NCBI GenBank assembly: GCA_025997715.1
Contig: BNUY01000086.1
Span: 1 to 13,298 of the forward strand
Direction: 5' to 3'
Length of the DNA stretch: 13,298 bases
Source of the DNA: Spirochaetia bacterium
Lineage (GTDB): Bacteria > Spirochaetota > Spirochaetia > Treponematales > Breznakiellaceae
The position numbers and the translations under genes were made by a program. The notes beneath the pieces are model-generated. The model was not told where the DNA came from. It saw nothing but the letters and a program-made list of their open reading frames with translations, and did no database searches. Positions 6,870-13,298 of this stretch are shown piece after piece; positions within the stretch are counted from its first letter, which is position 1, and every line of letters begins with the position of its first letter.

Positions 6870-7113
6870 AGCGGGGGATCAGAATAATGTAATCCCGCCC
6901 GGCGATACTCCGCCCCCCGAACCGGGCCAGGGCGACAAGAAAAAGGAGGCCCCGGCAATGCCGTCAAAACTGACGGTTGATCAGTATCTGAAACGTGCGC
7001 CGCAAGGCGTAGGGATCAACGACCTTGTAAGGTCGCTGTATAAAACAAAGATTATGAGCTTTGGGGATTGGGAAAACACCGTAAAAACCCTTCTCAAAAA
7101 GCAAGTAAGGTAA
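6787..7113 (+). CDS. Small pre-sheath tail-operon protein
   Basis: This frame of 108 residues starts at ATG 6787, with GGAGG at 6773-6777 nine bases before it, and runs 83 bases inside the upstream gene. Residues 1-57 are low-complexity (Gln, Asn, Pro, Gly, Lys; GDTPPPEPGQGDKKKEAPA). The folded part is 58-108 (LTVDQYLKRAPQGVGINDLV and FGDWENTVKTLLKK), which looks like a compact helical domain. A second ATG at 6958 has its own GGAGG at 6945-6949 and would give just this 51-residue domain, so both forms may be made. Small helical proteins just before sheath genes are common in myovirus-type tail clusters. The function is unknown. Confidence 0.6.
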   Translation: MSKDRQGQPGALLSVEEIAQNQADQNHEAGDQNNVIPPGDTPPPEPGQGDKKKEAPAMPSKLTVDQYLKRAPQGVGINDLVRSLYKTKIMSFGDWENTVKTLLKKQVR

Positions 7114-7125
7114 AGGAGGTACACT

Positions 7126-8859
7126 ATGAGTGGTATAGGACCAGCAGTATTTAGCTCCGCAGGTCAGCGGACGGAACATTATGTTCCGGGCGCGTATTCC
7201 CGCAGCGCGGCAATCGGCGGGGAGGGCGGTATTTCGGCAGGAAATGGCGTTATCCTCGGTAAATCCAGCATGGGGATGTCGGGGGTATTAAATGTATTCT
7301 CTTCCCCCAGGGAAGCAGAGGAAATTTTAGGCGATGGCGAACTCTTAAAAGCAGTAGCCCACGCCTTTAATCCTTCCCCTGATTATACCCCGCAGGCAAT
7401 TCGGGCGGTGGTTGTGAACGGAAACACGCAGGCATTCCGCCAGATGAAGTCCGGCGCAAACGTCATCCTCAACCTGAAATCCGCCATGTACGGAACCCCG
7501 GCGAATCAGCTTAAAATGCAGCTTTCGGACGGGACCAACGCGGGTACAAAAAAGTTTGTTTTCGGTTTTAAGGAAGGAGAGGAAAAGATCGACAACATCG
7601 GCAAGCAATCCTTCACCCTCCTTTATACCGGATCGGGGTCTGCGGCGGTATTAACCATCGACAATGAAAAACTTGCCGTTACCGTTACCGGGGCAGTGGG
7701 TGATAGCATCGAGATTCCCTTTGCGGATTTTCCCACGCTTGAACAGGTAATCGCCCGACTGAATGATACCGGTGTTTTTGCCGCTGTCCAGCTTGAGACG
7801 GAATCGAATGTCCCGGCGAACCAGCTTGACGCGGTTACCAGCGCCGACATTAAAACCGGATCGCAAACCCTGAAGAGCGATCTCTACGCCCTTATTAACG
7901 CCCTGAACAATTCCTACTACATCGGCAAGGGGAACGTAGAAAAAGAGGAGGGCGCGGTAAACGTCCTTCCCGATGTCGATGCCGATTTTGTCTACTTCGC
8001 CGGAGCATCGGCAGGAACCTACACCGTTTCCGATTGGAACGATGCCTTGGGAAAACTGGAATCGGAGAATGTGCAGATTGTTTCTAGCCCATCTACAGAT
8101 CATGCCGCGCATGTGCTTATCAGCAATCACTGTACGTTTATGAGCAGCACGGTAAACCGGAAAGAGCGGACGTTTATTTTGGGCGGTCGCATCGGTGAAA
8201 CTATTGCGGAGGCCCTGGAAAACGCAAAATCGCTGAACACTAAATACGGTTCCTATTGCTTCCCGGCGATCAACGCCAATTCCCCGCTCACCGGGGCGGC
8301 GGAGGATTTACCGGCCTCCTATTTCGCCTGCAAGCTCCTTGGTATGGAGTGTGCGGTTGCGGTGAATGAACCGTTGACCTGGAAGAACGTGAGCGTGAAT
8401 AAGTTTCTTATCAAGCTCAAGACTTCTGAACTGGAAAAACTGATAATGGGCGGTGTGCTTTGCGGCGGAACCACGGATGATAACCGTCTCGCGGTTATCC
8501 GCGCCATGACCACCTACCAGGGCGGAAGCCAGTTGCAGCTTTGCGAGCGGTCTATGGTCCGCGAAGACCTGTATATGAACCGGGACATCCGCAATCAGTA
8601 CAGTAAGGGCGTTGGGCGGCCCGGTGTTGACAAGGGCGGCGCTGCGGAGGAAACCCTGCTGGGGGCGGCCCGTGGATGGAAGAGCGAAGGGCTTATCATC
8701 CCGACCGACGAAGGAAAGAATGTTTGGGGGGTGGTTGTCCGTAAGAGCGGCGATAAAACCTACATCGAGTTTAACCGGAACCTGACACCCCCGCAAAACT
8801 TCTTCTTTATCACGGCGTACAACTATGTGTACGAATCCAAAACTACGGTGGAAGTATAA
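7126..8859 (+). CDS. Contractile tail sheath protein
   Basis: This 577-residue protein starts after the strongest ribosome binding site in the operon (AAAGGAGGT at 7112-7120). The N-terminus with PGAYSRSAAIGG is typical of sheath proteins, where a P-G-x-Y segment precedes the first domain. It continues through a variable central domain (about 140-270, probably the exposed insertion). The conserved C-terminal domain (about 430-577) has DDNRLAVIRAMTTYQ, the RDIRNQYSKGVGRPG stretch and a final extended strand after FFFITAYNY. The sheath surrounds the tube and contracts to drive it through the target envelope. Length is within the usual 380-700 range. The gene looks intact. Codon choice here and in the tube gene is more GC-ending than in neighbours, consistent with high expression. 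Confidence 0.88.
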   Translation: MSGIGPAVFSSAGQRTEHYVPGAYSRSAAIGGEGGISAGNGVILGKSSMGMSGVLNVFSSPREAEEILGDGELLKAVAHAFNPSPDYTPQAIRAVVVNGNTQAFRQMKSGANVILNLKSAMYGTPANQLKMQLSDGTNAGTKKFVFGFKEGEEKIDNIGKQSFTLLYTGSGSAAVLTIDNEKLAVTVTGAVGDSIEIPFADFPTLEQVIARLNDTGVFAAVQLETESNVPANQLDAVTSADIKTGSQTLKSDLYALINALNNSYYIGKGNVEKEEGAVNVLPDVDADFVYFAGASAGTYTVSDWNDALGKLESENVQIVSSPSTDHAAHVLISNHCTFMSSTVNRKERTFILGGRIGETIAEALENAKSLNTKYGSYCFPAINANSPLTGAAEDLPASYFACKLLGMECAVAVNEPLTWKNVSVNKFLIKLKTSELEKLIMGGVLCGGTTDDNRLAVIRAMTTYQGGSQLQLCERSMVREDLYMNRDIRNQYSKGVGRPGVDKGGAAEETLLGAARGWKSEGLIIPTDEGKNVWGVVVRKSGDKTYIEFNRNLTPPQNFFFITAYNYVYESKTTVEV

Positions 8860-8869
8860 GGAGTAAATT

Positions 8870-9352
8870 ATGGCATTACCTAATGTAACCGGAACCGTCA
8901 TTGCGACGGGTTATAATTGCATTTGCCGCGCCGGTTCTAACGCAAGCGATGCGGAGGCTATCGCGTTTATCACCAGCTTTCAGGCAAATGAAGATTTTCA
9001 GGCCCAGGATGCCGTGGTTATCGGCCTCCTTGGACCCGTGTCTATTGATCCCCAGGGATACAATTGCACGATCAACATTGCCAGCTTTATCCCGGCGAAA
9101 AAAATTGTCGATGGGGTAACGCAGTATGAGGACGGTGGCAAAAAGGCTATCATGGATTATATACCCAACCGGGCAGCCTACATGGAAGCCGGGGCGATCC
9201 CGAAGATTGCCTACCTGGATTTCTACAACAAGAAGGAATCAAAGGTTATTGCTTCCTTTGAAGGTGTCCTGATTACCTCTGACGGTATCACCGTAGAGGG
9301 AAGTCAGTATGTGCGCGGTAACGTCCAGATGCGGGCGTTGTCGAAGAACTAA
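8870..9352 (+). CDS. Tail tube protein
   Basis: This 160-residue protein begins ten bases after the sheath stop, with TAAGGAG at 8857-8863. Size and place, immediately after sheath and before the chaperone pair, are those of the major tail tube of contractile systems. The sequence alternates beta strands and turns, with late strands around YLDFYNKKESKVIASFEGV and a C-terminal GSQYVRGNVQMRAL strand that fits the oligomerising beta-sheet of the tube fold. Hexameric rings of this protein form the conduit whose stacking number is set by the tape measure protein. No frame damage is visible. Confidence 0.75.
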   Translation: MALPNVTGTVIATGYNCICRAGSNASDAEAIAFITSFQANEDFQAQDAVVIGLLGPVSIDPQGYNCTINIASFIPAKKIVDGVTQYEDGGKKAIMDYIPNRAAYMEAGAIPKIAYLDFYNKKESKVIASFEGVLITSDGITVEGSQYVRGNVQMRALSKN

Positions 9353-9363
9353 GGGGGCGCAGT

Positions 9364-9876
9364 GTGAAAGTTGTTGACGGGATTGATACCCAGAAAAAGG
9401 CCGACGAATTGACCGAGCAGGAACGGGACGATTATTTTACCAAAATGGTATTGGGCAAGGATGTAACCGAGGAGATTGAAACCAGCCGGGGAAAATTCAC
9501 GGTTAAATATCCGAAGCCAAAAGACACAATCGCCATCGGCAAAATTGCGGCATACCGCCGCAATTACAAGCCGGTCGAGGCTTTTGATGCCCGGAGTGAG
9601 GACGAAAACATAATCACGGCAACGCTTGATGTCGTGGTTGTGTCCGGCCCGGAATGGTATGAAACCGCCAAAAAGACAAACAAATTCTTTTCCTTTGTGG
9701 AGGTGCCGAGCCATGCGTTCATAGCAGAATTGTATGGCAAGGCATACTCTTTTCGTGAACAAGTTGAAAGAAGCCTTGACGAGGGAGCAGGACCAGCAGA
9801 TCAGCGATTACCTGCCGAAAAAGGCGCTGATGACGCTTTGGACGGCGGTACATTTGGGGGTCTCGCCAGCCAGTAG
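9364..9876 (+). CDS. Tail assembly chaperone, upstream frame (gpG-like)
   Basis: The frame starts at GTG 9364, preceded by AAGGGGG at 9351-9357, and gives 170 residues. It occupies the slot between tube and tape measure genes where tailed phages encode a chaperone pair, one of which is a frameshift fusion. Residues about 1-130 look like a folded domain (GKFTVKYPKPKDTIAIGKIA; later SHAFIAELYGKAYSF). The tail after about residue 130 is Gly/Ala/Asp-rich and unstructured, and reads as the out-of-frame shadow of the overlapping downstream gene. The normal product probably ends at TAG 9874-9876, with a fraction shifted +1 (or -2) into the 9734-10063 frame to bind the tape measure protein. Confidence 0.65.
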   Translation: MKVVDGIDTQKKADELTEQERDDYFTKMVLGKDVTEEIETSRGKFTVKYPKPKDTIAIGKIAAYRRNYKPVEAFDARSEDENIITATLDVVVVSGPEWYETAKKTNKFFSFVEVPSHAFIAELYGKAYSFREQVERSLDEGAGPADQRLPAEKGADDALDGGTFGGLASQ

Positions 9877-10063
9877 CACAATCCGCGCCCTTGATGAATG
9901 GCAGATTAGCCTCATGTATGAAGTGGCTATGAACTATCCCATTGAGGGGCTGCGGAAAAGCTATTATGATCGCAAGAAGTCTATCGAACAAGTGCCCGAT
10001 GAAGAATTTTTGGATTTGGGTTATACGTTGGAAGAGATCGCGCAGATGAAGGGAAAAGCGTGA
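9734..10063 (+). CDS. Tail assembly chaperone, downstream frame (gpT-like extension)
   Basis: The frame is open from 9725 after a TAG at 9722-9724. The first ATG is 9734, giving 109 residues, but no Shine-Dalgarno lies before it. It overlaps the upstream chaperone by 143 bases in the +1 frame. The sequence is plausibly conserved protein throughout: VNKLKEALTREQDQQISDYL, an LMTLWTAVHLG helix, DEWQISLMYEVAMNY, and LDLGYTLEEIAQM. This arrangement matches the overlapping gpG/gpGT genes of many tailed phages, where the second frame is expressed as a fusion. The stop overlaps the next start as GTGA. Confidence 0.65.
   Translation: MARHTLFVNKLKEALTREQDQQISDYLPKKALMTLWTAVHLGVSPASSTIRALDEWQISLMYEVAMNYPIEGLRKSYYDRKKSIEQVPDEEFLDLGYTLEEIAQMKGKA
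9748..9757 (+). other. Candidate programmed +1 frameshift site
   Basis: In the upstream frame the codons are TCT TTT CGT. A Phe-tRNA on TTT (9751-9753) can re-pair with TTC (9752-9754) after a +1 slip, and reading resumes at GTG 9755. The fusion would read AYSF then VNKLKEAL. Amino acid quality switches from the upstream frame to the downstream one at about this place. A second candidate is a -2 slip of Lys-tRNA on the five-A run in GAA AAA GGC (about 9818-9822), also with perfect re-pairing. The sequence alone does not decide between them. Confidence 0.35.
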
Positions 10064-10716
10064 AATCAGTCCTTTTGATACGAAAAACCAGCCTTGAACT
10101 CATATACTCTTCCGGTATACTGTCAAAAGGCGGCTCATTGCCGCCAGGCAGTATACGGAATTGGGGCGGAAAAGAGTACGTCAAGTTTGCCCCCGGCGAT
10201 TGGAGGTTGAGGGTGGCGGGGAAGGAACCGTGGGACAGCAGCAGCGAAAAGGCAAAGGAACTCAAAATAGCTGATTTTGGATCTCCGGAAGAGGTCCGGG
10301 AGATGGCAAAAATGCCAAGGACGGCAAAAAATAGGCAAGAAACCACAGAGATACTTAAAGAAATCGCCAAGAAGGGGCCTATCGCAAGCAAAACAGGCAT
10401 TGTAGCCACCCTATCCAGTGATTCAATAGGAAAAATCGTAAGTAGTAAAGCGTTAAATAATTCGTATAGCCAAATGGTACATTTCCATGTAGCGGCCAAT
10501 ATTGATAAGTTGTTTCTCAATGCAATAGAACCGTGGAAATTTGAGCTAAATCCAAACAAAAATAATACGGAATTAGGGTCTCGGAGGTATCTTTATGCGC
10601 CATGTGAGTATGAGGACAGGATTTTTCCGGTCAAAATCACCGTAAAAGAGTATAAAGACCAGAATTTGGGGAAACGCTTGTATTCAGTCGAGGCTATTGA
10701 TGTCGATTTGGCATAA
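10060..10716 (+). CDS. Putative polyvalent-type nuclease/toxin-domain protein inserted before the tape measure gene
   Basis: This is a 218-residue protein from GTG 10060, with AAGGG about six bases before it and start overlapping the previous stop. The N-terminal part has IRNWGGKEYVKFAPGDWRLR, a W-G-x-x-Y-x-K-x-x-P-G-x-W strand pair seen ahead of toxin modules in phage MuF-like and polyvalent proteins. The C-terminal part (about 95-218) contains KTGIVATLSSDSIGKIVSSK, an MVHFHVAANIDKLFLNA helix and a terminal PVKITVKEY...LYSVEAID strand pair. It resembles domains grouped with polyvalent-protein LPD3/PBECR (barnase-EndoU-colicin-RelE-like) nucleases. That is remembered family resemblance; no catalytic residues are proved. 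Such a gene is not a normal tail component at this position, and its more AT-rich codons suggest separate acquisition. Confidence 0.5.
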   Translation: MKSVLLIRKTSLELIYSSGILSKGGSLPPGSIRNWGGKEYVKFAPGDWRLRVAGKEPWDSSSEKAKELKIADFGSPEEVREMAKMPRTAKNRQETTEILKEIAKKGPIASKTGIVATLSSDSIGKIVSSKALNNSYSQMVHFHVAANIDKLFLNAIEPWKFELNPNKNNTELGSRRYLYAPCEYEDRIFPVKITVKEYKDQNLGKRLYSVEAIDVDLA

Positions 10717-10718
10717 AA

Positions 10719-10788
10719 AAAGGGGCGCTGGTATGTTAGCCCCCAGTAGGTTGGAACCTACCAAGAAACCCCTCGAAAGCGTCCCTTT
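10719..10788. ncRNA. Candidate structured RNA element between toxin-like gene and tape measure gene
   Basis: An 11-base outer stem pairs AAAGGGGCGCT (10719-10729) with AGCGTCCCTTT (10778-10788). It encloses a perfect 7-bp inverted repeat GTAGGTT/AACCTAC (10746-10752, 10755-10761). As plus-strand RNA the only irregular outer pair is a G-U wobble; as minus-strand RNA it becomes an A-C mismatch, which favours a plus-strand fold. Against that, the minus strand has seven T straight after the stem (10721-10715) and a good promoter, the layout of a small RNA gene of about 93 bases. I cannot settle the strand. It could also be a protein-binding site or the leader of the tape measure message. Confidence 0.38.
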
Positions 10789-10814
10789 GATGGCGCTGAC
10801 ACCACCTAACTATG

Positions 10815-10843
10815 AATATACCATATGGCAGGGCTGCCGTCAA
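10815..10843 (-). promoter_or_regulatory. Possible minus-strand promoter for a small RNA antiparallel to the tail operon
   Basis: On the minus strand: TTGACG (10843-10838), a 17-base spacer, and TATATT (10820-10815). The transcript would start near 10808-10807, cross the structured element and end at the T7 run at 10721-10715, just after the stop of the toxin-like gene. The -35 overlaps the tape measure ribosome binding site, so activity here would also interfere with that gene. A chance match is possible. Confidence 0.33.
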
Positions 10844-10858
10844 GGGAGGATTTGAAAA

Positions 10859-13298
10859 ATGAACCGGATAGGTATAAAAATTGACCTTGATACCGGCGAT
10901 CTTGTATCGAGTGCGGGACGGGCGCGTCAATCCATTGCGGGCCTTACCGATGAAATGAAGAAAGCCCAGAAAGAGGGCCGATGGGACGATTACACCAAAA
11001 TCGCCGTTGAAAAAGAACGCCTCAAGGGAAAGACATCTGGGTTTGAAAGGGATGTACGGACATTAGCCAATGATCCTAATTTTCAAACCCAGGGGCCTAA
11101 CGGGTCCACTGTCCTAAAAATTGATTCCGAATATGCAAGTGCTATTAAAAGCCAAACCGAAGCGATTAAGCGGCTTACCGATGAATATGAGCGGGCAACA
11201 AAAAACGGTGATGTGAGTAAAATCCAGGAATTAACCCCACGGATCGAACAACAGCAAGCCGATTTTCATAGAACGGTGGAAGAAGCCACAAAAACATCCT
11301 TAGAGACGAAACCTGAAAAGACATTAAGAGAGGGCGATCTTATATCCGGTGTAAGCAGCGGGGCAAGGGCGCTTGACGGGCTGATCTCCAGAATGAAGGA
11401 AGCCGAAAATGCCGGGGATCGTGATACCTATAATCATCTTTCAGTAGAAAAGGATCGCCTGGAAACCAGTACGAAAGGGTTTGAGAAAGACGTACAAAAA
11501 ATACAAGGCGATCCACGCTTCCAAACCCAAACTACCAACGGCGGCACCGTATTCAAAATGGATTCAGAATACGGAAGCCTTATGAAGTCCCAGATCGACA
11601 CCATGAAGAAACTTATTGCCGCGCAAGAAGAGGCGGTACGCAGCGGAAACATGGATGAAGTTCATGAGTTGGCCCCCCAGATTGAGCAGGCGCAGTCCGA
11701 TTTTCATAAAACGGTAGAAGATGCTACGCAGGCCCCGCAAGGTGCAAGGGCAGCACAGGGGCTTGCTCAAGTATTTAGCGCCGACCGGATTGTAAGCGCG
11801 ATAACCAGTGGTGTAAATTCTGCCGTTGGTTACACGAATAAATCCGGCATTGTTAACCAAATGGGAAGCGGTGATGTCATAGGGGCGGAGATTGCCGAAA
11901 CCAGAAAAGAGGGGGATCTTGTTGGGGGCATTGGTAAAATCCTTCTTTCCGGGGCAGGTGCCATAGTCGGGGGAATCTTAGGCGGAATCCCTGGCCTTGC
12001 GGTTGGTGCTACGGTTGGAGGCGGGGCTGGTGATCTGATAAAATCCCTTGGTTTCGATCTTGGGGCGAATAAAAGGGAAACCGAAGAAGCCCGCGCCCAG
12101 CAGTGGCAAAAACAAGCCCCTGATGCAATGGAGTTAAGCGCCGTCCTTGGGAACATGGGCGGATCAACAGAAGAGAATACTCGCAACCTCCGTACTGCCT
12201 TTGACCGGGCGGCGCGGGCGGCCAATGATTTTGGCTACTCCGCCGAGGAGGGAATGGAGACCATAAAGCAGGCTGCATATCAAGGACTTAATGAAAATGA
12301 AGCGGTTGCGGCGGCAAGGAATATCTATGATTTTGAGCGAGGCACCGGGGCGGACCGGGGGACGCTGACCTCCGTCAAGACCCAAATGGCGCGTTATGGG
12401 GAAGCGGATGCATTGGGCGAAGGATGGCGAGGTGCCAAGGCAAGCGGCCTGGAAACCGCACAATACGGAGAATTCCTCCGGTCCATGCAACGGATATTTG
12501 AGGACGGCATAAGCAAGGGATTTGTCCGGGGGGCCAGGGAAATATCTGAAGGGTTGACATTCCTTTCTGAATTGAGCGGAGGTAGCGAGTTATGGAAGGG
12601 GGAGCAGGGCGCAAACCGGTTTTCTCAAATGAACTCTTCAATGGAGCAGGCAACAAACCTTTTATCAACTACCGATGTTTTACTTTATCGCGGGGCACAA
12701 AATATATTAGAGGATAAAAATTTCGATTGGAAAAATCTACTTGATGTTGATAATAACGGAACTGATGATATTATTCGTGGTAAAGGCAGCAGTGATTATA
12801 TAAATTCAATGATTATGTTGGAAAGGGGACTTACGCCGGAACTCTTCAATGAGCAAATGAAAATGTTTGGTGCGGCTGATAAAGGGGACTATGGTAGCGT
12901 TGTAGAACGGATGAGGAAGGGATATGGCCTTAATTATACCGAGGCTGCACAACTCTATAAAAGCTGGGATGATCATAAAGATGATCCGAACTATTTTAAG
13001 AGTGAAAAATTTGCAGAGGAGCTTAAAAATTTTACCGATAAACCGCCCGATCATTCCACTCGCGAAGAACAGCAGCTTAGCGCCGTGAAGAATATCGAAA
13101 GTATGGTGTCAAAGATCGGGATGTATTACCACGATAAAAAAGCGCCGGAGATTCAGACCATCCTGATCAAAGTTCAAGAGGAGCTTAATAAGACACCCGG
13201 TTTACATCCAAACAGTGATGGCAATATTCCGCCGCCACCGGAAGAAACACCCCAATCGAACCGCAGCCCTGTCGATCGGTATCGTGAAGCTCAACAGA
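10859..13298 (+). CDS. Tail tape measure protein (partial, runs off right edge)
   Basis: ATG 10859 follows GGGAGGA (10844-10850) by eight bases, and the frame stays open for 813 codons to the window end. Long helical sequence with Gln/Glu/Lys-rich coiled coils, position after tube and chaperones, and a central glycine-rich hydrophobic segment (residues about 363-395: GAGAIVGGILGGIPGL and AVGATVGGGAG) mark it as the tape measure. This protein fills the tube lumen, sets tail length and can form a membrane passage in the target. Residues 13-146 and 159-292 are a tandem repeat. After the glycine-rich part come mixed helical segments (about 400-780) and a Pro-rich linker (PPPPEETP, 791-798). No TAME or peptidase domain is visible in the part seen. 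Confidence 0.82.
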   Translation, partial: MNRIGIKIDLDTGDLVSSAGRARQSIAGLTDEMKKAQKEGRWDDYTKIAVEKERLKGKTSGFERDVRTLANDPNFQTQGPNGSTVLKIDSEYASAIKSQTEAIKRLTDEYERATKNGDVSKIQELTPRIEQQQADFHRTVEEATKTSLETKPEKTLREGDLISGVSSGARALDGLISRMKEAENAGDRDTYNHLSVEKDRLETSTKGFEKDVQKIQGDPRFQTQTTNGGTVFKMDSEYGSLMKSQIDTMKKLIAAQEEAVRSGNMDEVHELAPQIEQAQSDFHKTVEDATQAPQGARAAQGLAQVFSADRIVSAITSGVNSAVGYTNKSGIVNQMGSGDVIGAEIAETRKEGDLVGGIGKILLSGAGAIVGGILGGIPGLAVGATVGGGAGDLIKSLGFDLGANKRETEEARAQQWQKQAPDAMELSAVLGNMGGSTEENTRNLRTAFDRAARAANDFGYSAEEGMETIKQAAYQGLNENEAVAAARNIYDFERGTGADRGTLTSVKTQMARYGEADALGEGWRGAKASGLETAQYGEFLRSMQRIFEDGISKGFVRGAREISEGLTFLSELSGGSELWKGEQGANRFSQMNSSMEQATNLLSTTDVLLYRGAQNILEDKNFDWKNLLDVDNNGTDDIIRGKGSSDYINSMIMLERGLTPELFNEQMKMFGAADKGDYGSVVERMRKGYGLNYTEAAQLYKSWDDHKDDPNYFKSEKFAEELKNFTDKPPDHSTREEQQLSAVKNIESMVSKIGMYYHDKKAPEIQTILIKVQEELNKTPGLHPNSDGNIPPPPEETPQSNRSPVDRYREAQQ
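10895..11296 (+). repeat. Tape measure internal repeat, copy 1 (residues 13-146)
   Basis: This copy begins GDLVSSAGRARQSI and ends with FHRTVEEATKT. It aligns without gaps at an offset of 146 residues with copy 2. Shared blocks include GFE(R/K)DV, F-Q-T-Q with N-G-x-T-V-x-K-x-D-S-E-Y, the P-x-I-E-Q motif and A/S-DFH-K/R-TVE. Protein identity is clear but DNA has diverged, so the duplication is old. Confidence 0.85.
11333..11734 (+). repeat. Tape measure internal repeat, copy 2 (residues 159-292)
   Basis: This is the second copy of the 134-residue unit, from GDLISGVSSGARALDGL to DFHKTVEDATQA. The 12-residue linker between copies is rich in charged residues. Copy 1 is preceded by the start region IGIKIDLDT, while copy 2 is followed directly by the region leading to the hydrophobic core. 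Confidence 0.85.

Larger units (their letters stand above)
292..13298. mobile_element. Integrated contractile-tail prophage or tailocin-like element (left part, continues beyond window)
   Basis: The segment starts at a split tRNA-Val and carries an integrase, a remnant of an S24 repressor, and a syntenic myovirus-type tail operon: neck proteins, sheath, tube, overlapping chaperones and tape measure. No terminase, portal, prohead protease or major capsid gene is visible between integrase and tail. The reciprocal attachment site, baseplate, fibre and lysis genes would be to the right. Whether head genes exist downstream cannot be told from this window. Confidence 0.85.

Noticed and set aside
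7651..8901. Long minus-strand open frames under the sheath gene (159 and 197 codons)
   Set aside because: Both are opposite a well-supported sheath gene and reflect its codon bias; no ribosome binding sites or domains.
9981..10559. Minus-strand open frame of 192 codons
   Set aside because: It is the antisense of the toxin-like gene, which has a start overlapping the preceding stop and a plausible protein pattern.
10719..10788. A tRNA or tmRNA-like gene in the structured element
   Set aside because: The outer stem resembles an acceptor stem, but there are no D, anticodon and T arms of the right sizes and no anticodon loop.
10736..10930. Minus-strand open frame of 64 codons over the structured element
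   Set aside because: Starts inside the tape measure gene, no ribosome binding site, and passes through the hairpins; composition looks non-coding.
1..13298. CRISPR array, insertion sequence or diversity-generating retroelement
   Set aside because: No regularly spaced direct repeats, no transposase with flanking inverted repeats and no reverse transcriptase were seen.

Overview
The window opens in host chromosome (the 3' end of a plsC-like acyltransferase gene, then the 5' part of a tRNA-Val(UAC) gene) and passes into an integrated, contractile-tail phage-type element that runs off the right edge. Moderate GC, the gene style and the treponeme-like look of several hypothetical proteins suggest a spirochaete, perhaps a Treponema-like gut organism. 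That assignment is an impression from the sequence, not a demonstrated identity.

Layout. 1-168: end of PlsC. 210-295: promoter and first half of tRNA-Val, cut just after the anticodon stem; this is the left attachment site. 368-2624: integrase, an unrecognised 260-aa protein and a 71-aa histone-H1-like Lys/Ala/Pro protein, closed by an intrinsic terminator. 2682-3381 (minus strand): a two-gene cassette with a near-consensus promoter and an apparently leaderless mRNA. 3425 to about 3661 (minus): the C-terminal half of a LexA/CI-like S24 repressor, without its catalytic-serine half. 3631-10063 (plus): a compact late operon with a 5'-truncated structural gene, a zinc-motif neck protein, an HK97-gp10-like protein, a tail-terminator-like protein, a small pre-sheath protein, tail sheath, tail tube, and an overlapping tail assembly chaperone pair that appears to need frameshifting. 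10060-10716: an insert resembling polyvalent-protein/nuclease-toxin domains. 10716-10858: a structured intergenic element. 10859 to the end: a tape measure protein, open at the right edge, with an internal tandem duplication of about 134 residues.

Main reading. Integrase and tail operon lie only about 2 kb apart. No terminase, portal, protease or capsid gene lies between them. At the point where they should be, two divergently oriented genes, a repressor and a structural gene, are both missing their N-terminal halves. The simplest explanation is one deletion that removed the repressor N-terminus, early genes and head module and left the contractile tail. The element is therefore either a decaying prophage or a candidate headless tail particle (tailocin-like). 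A possible toxin gene and a structured RNA sit immediately before the tape measure gene.
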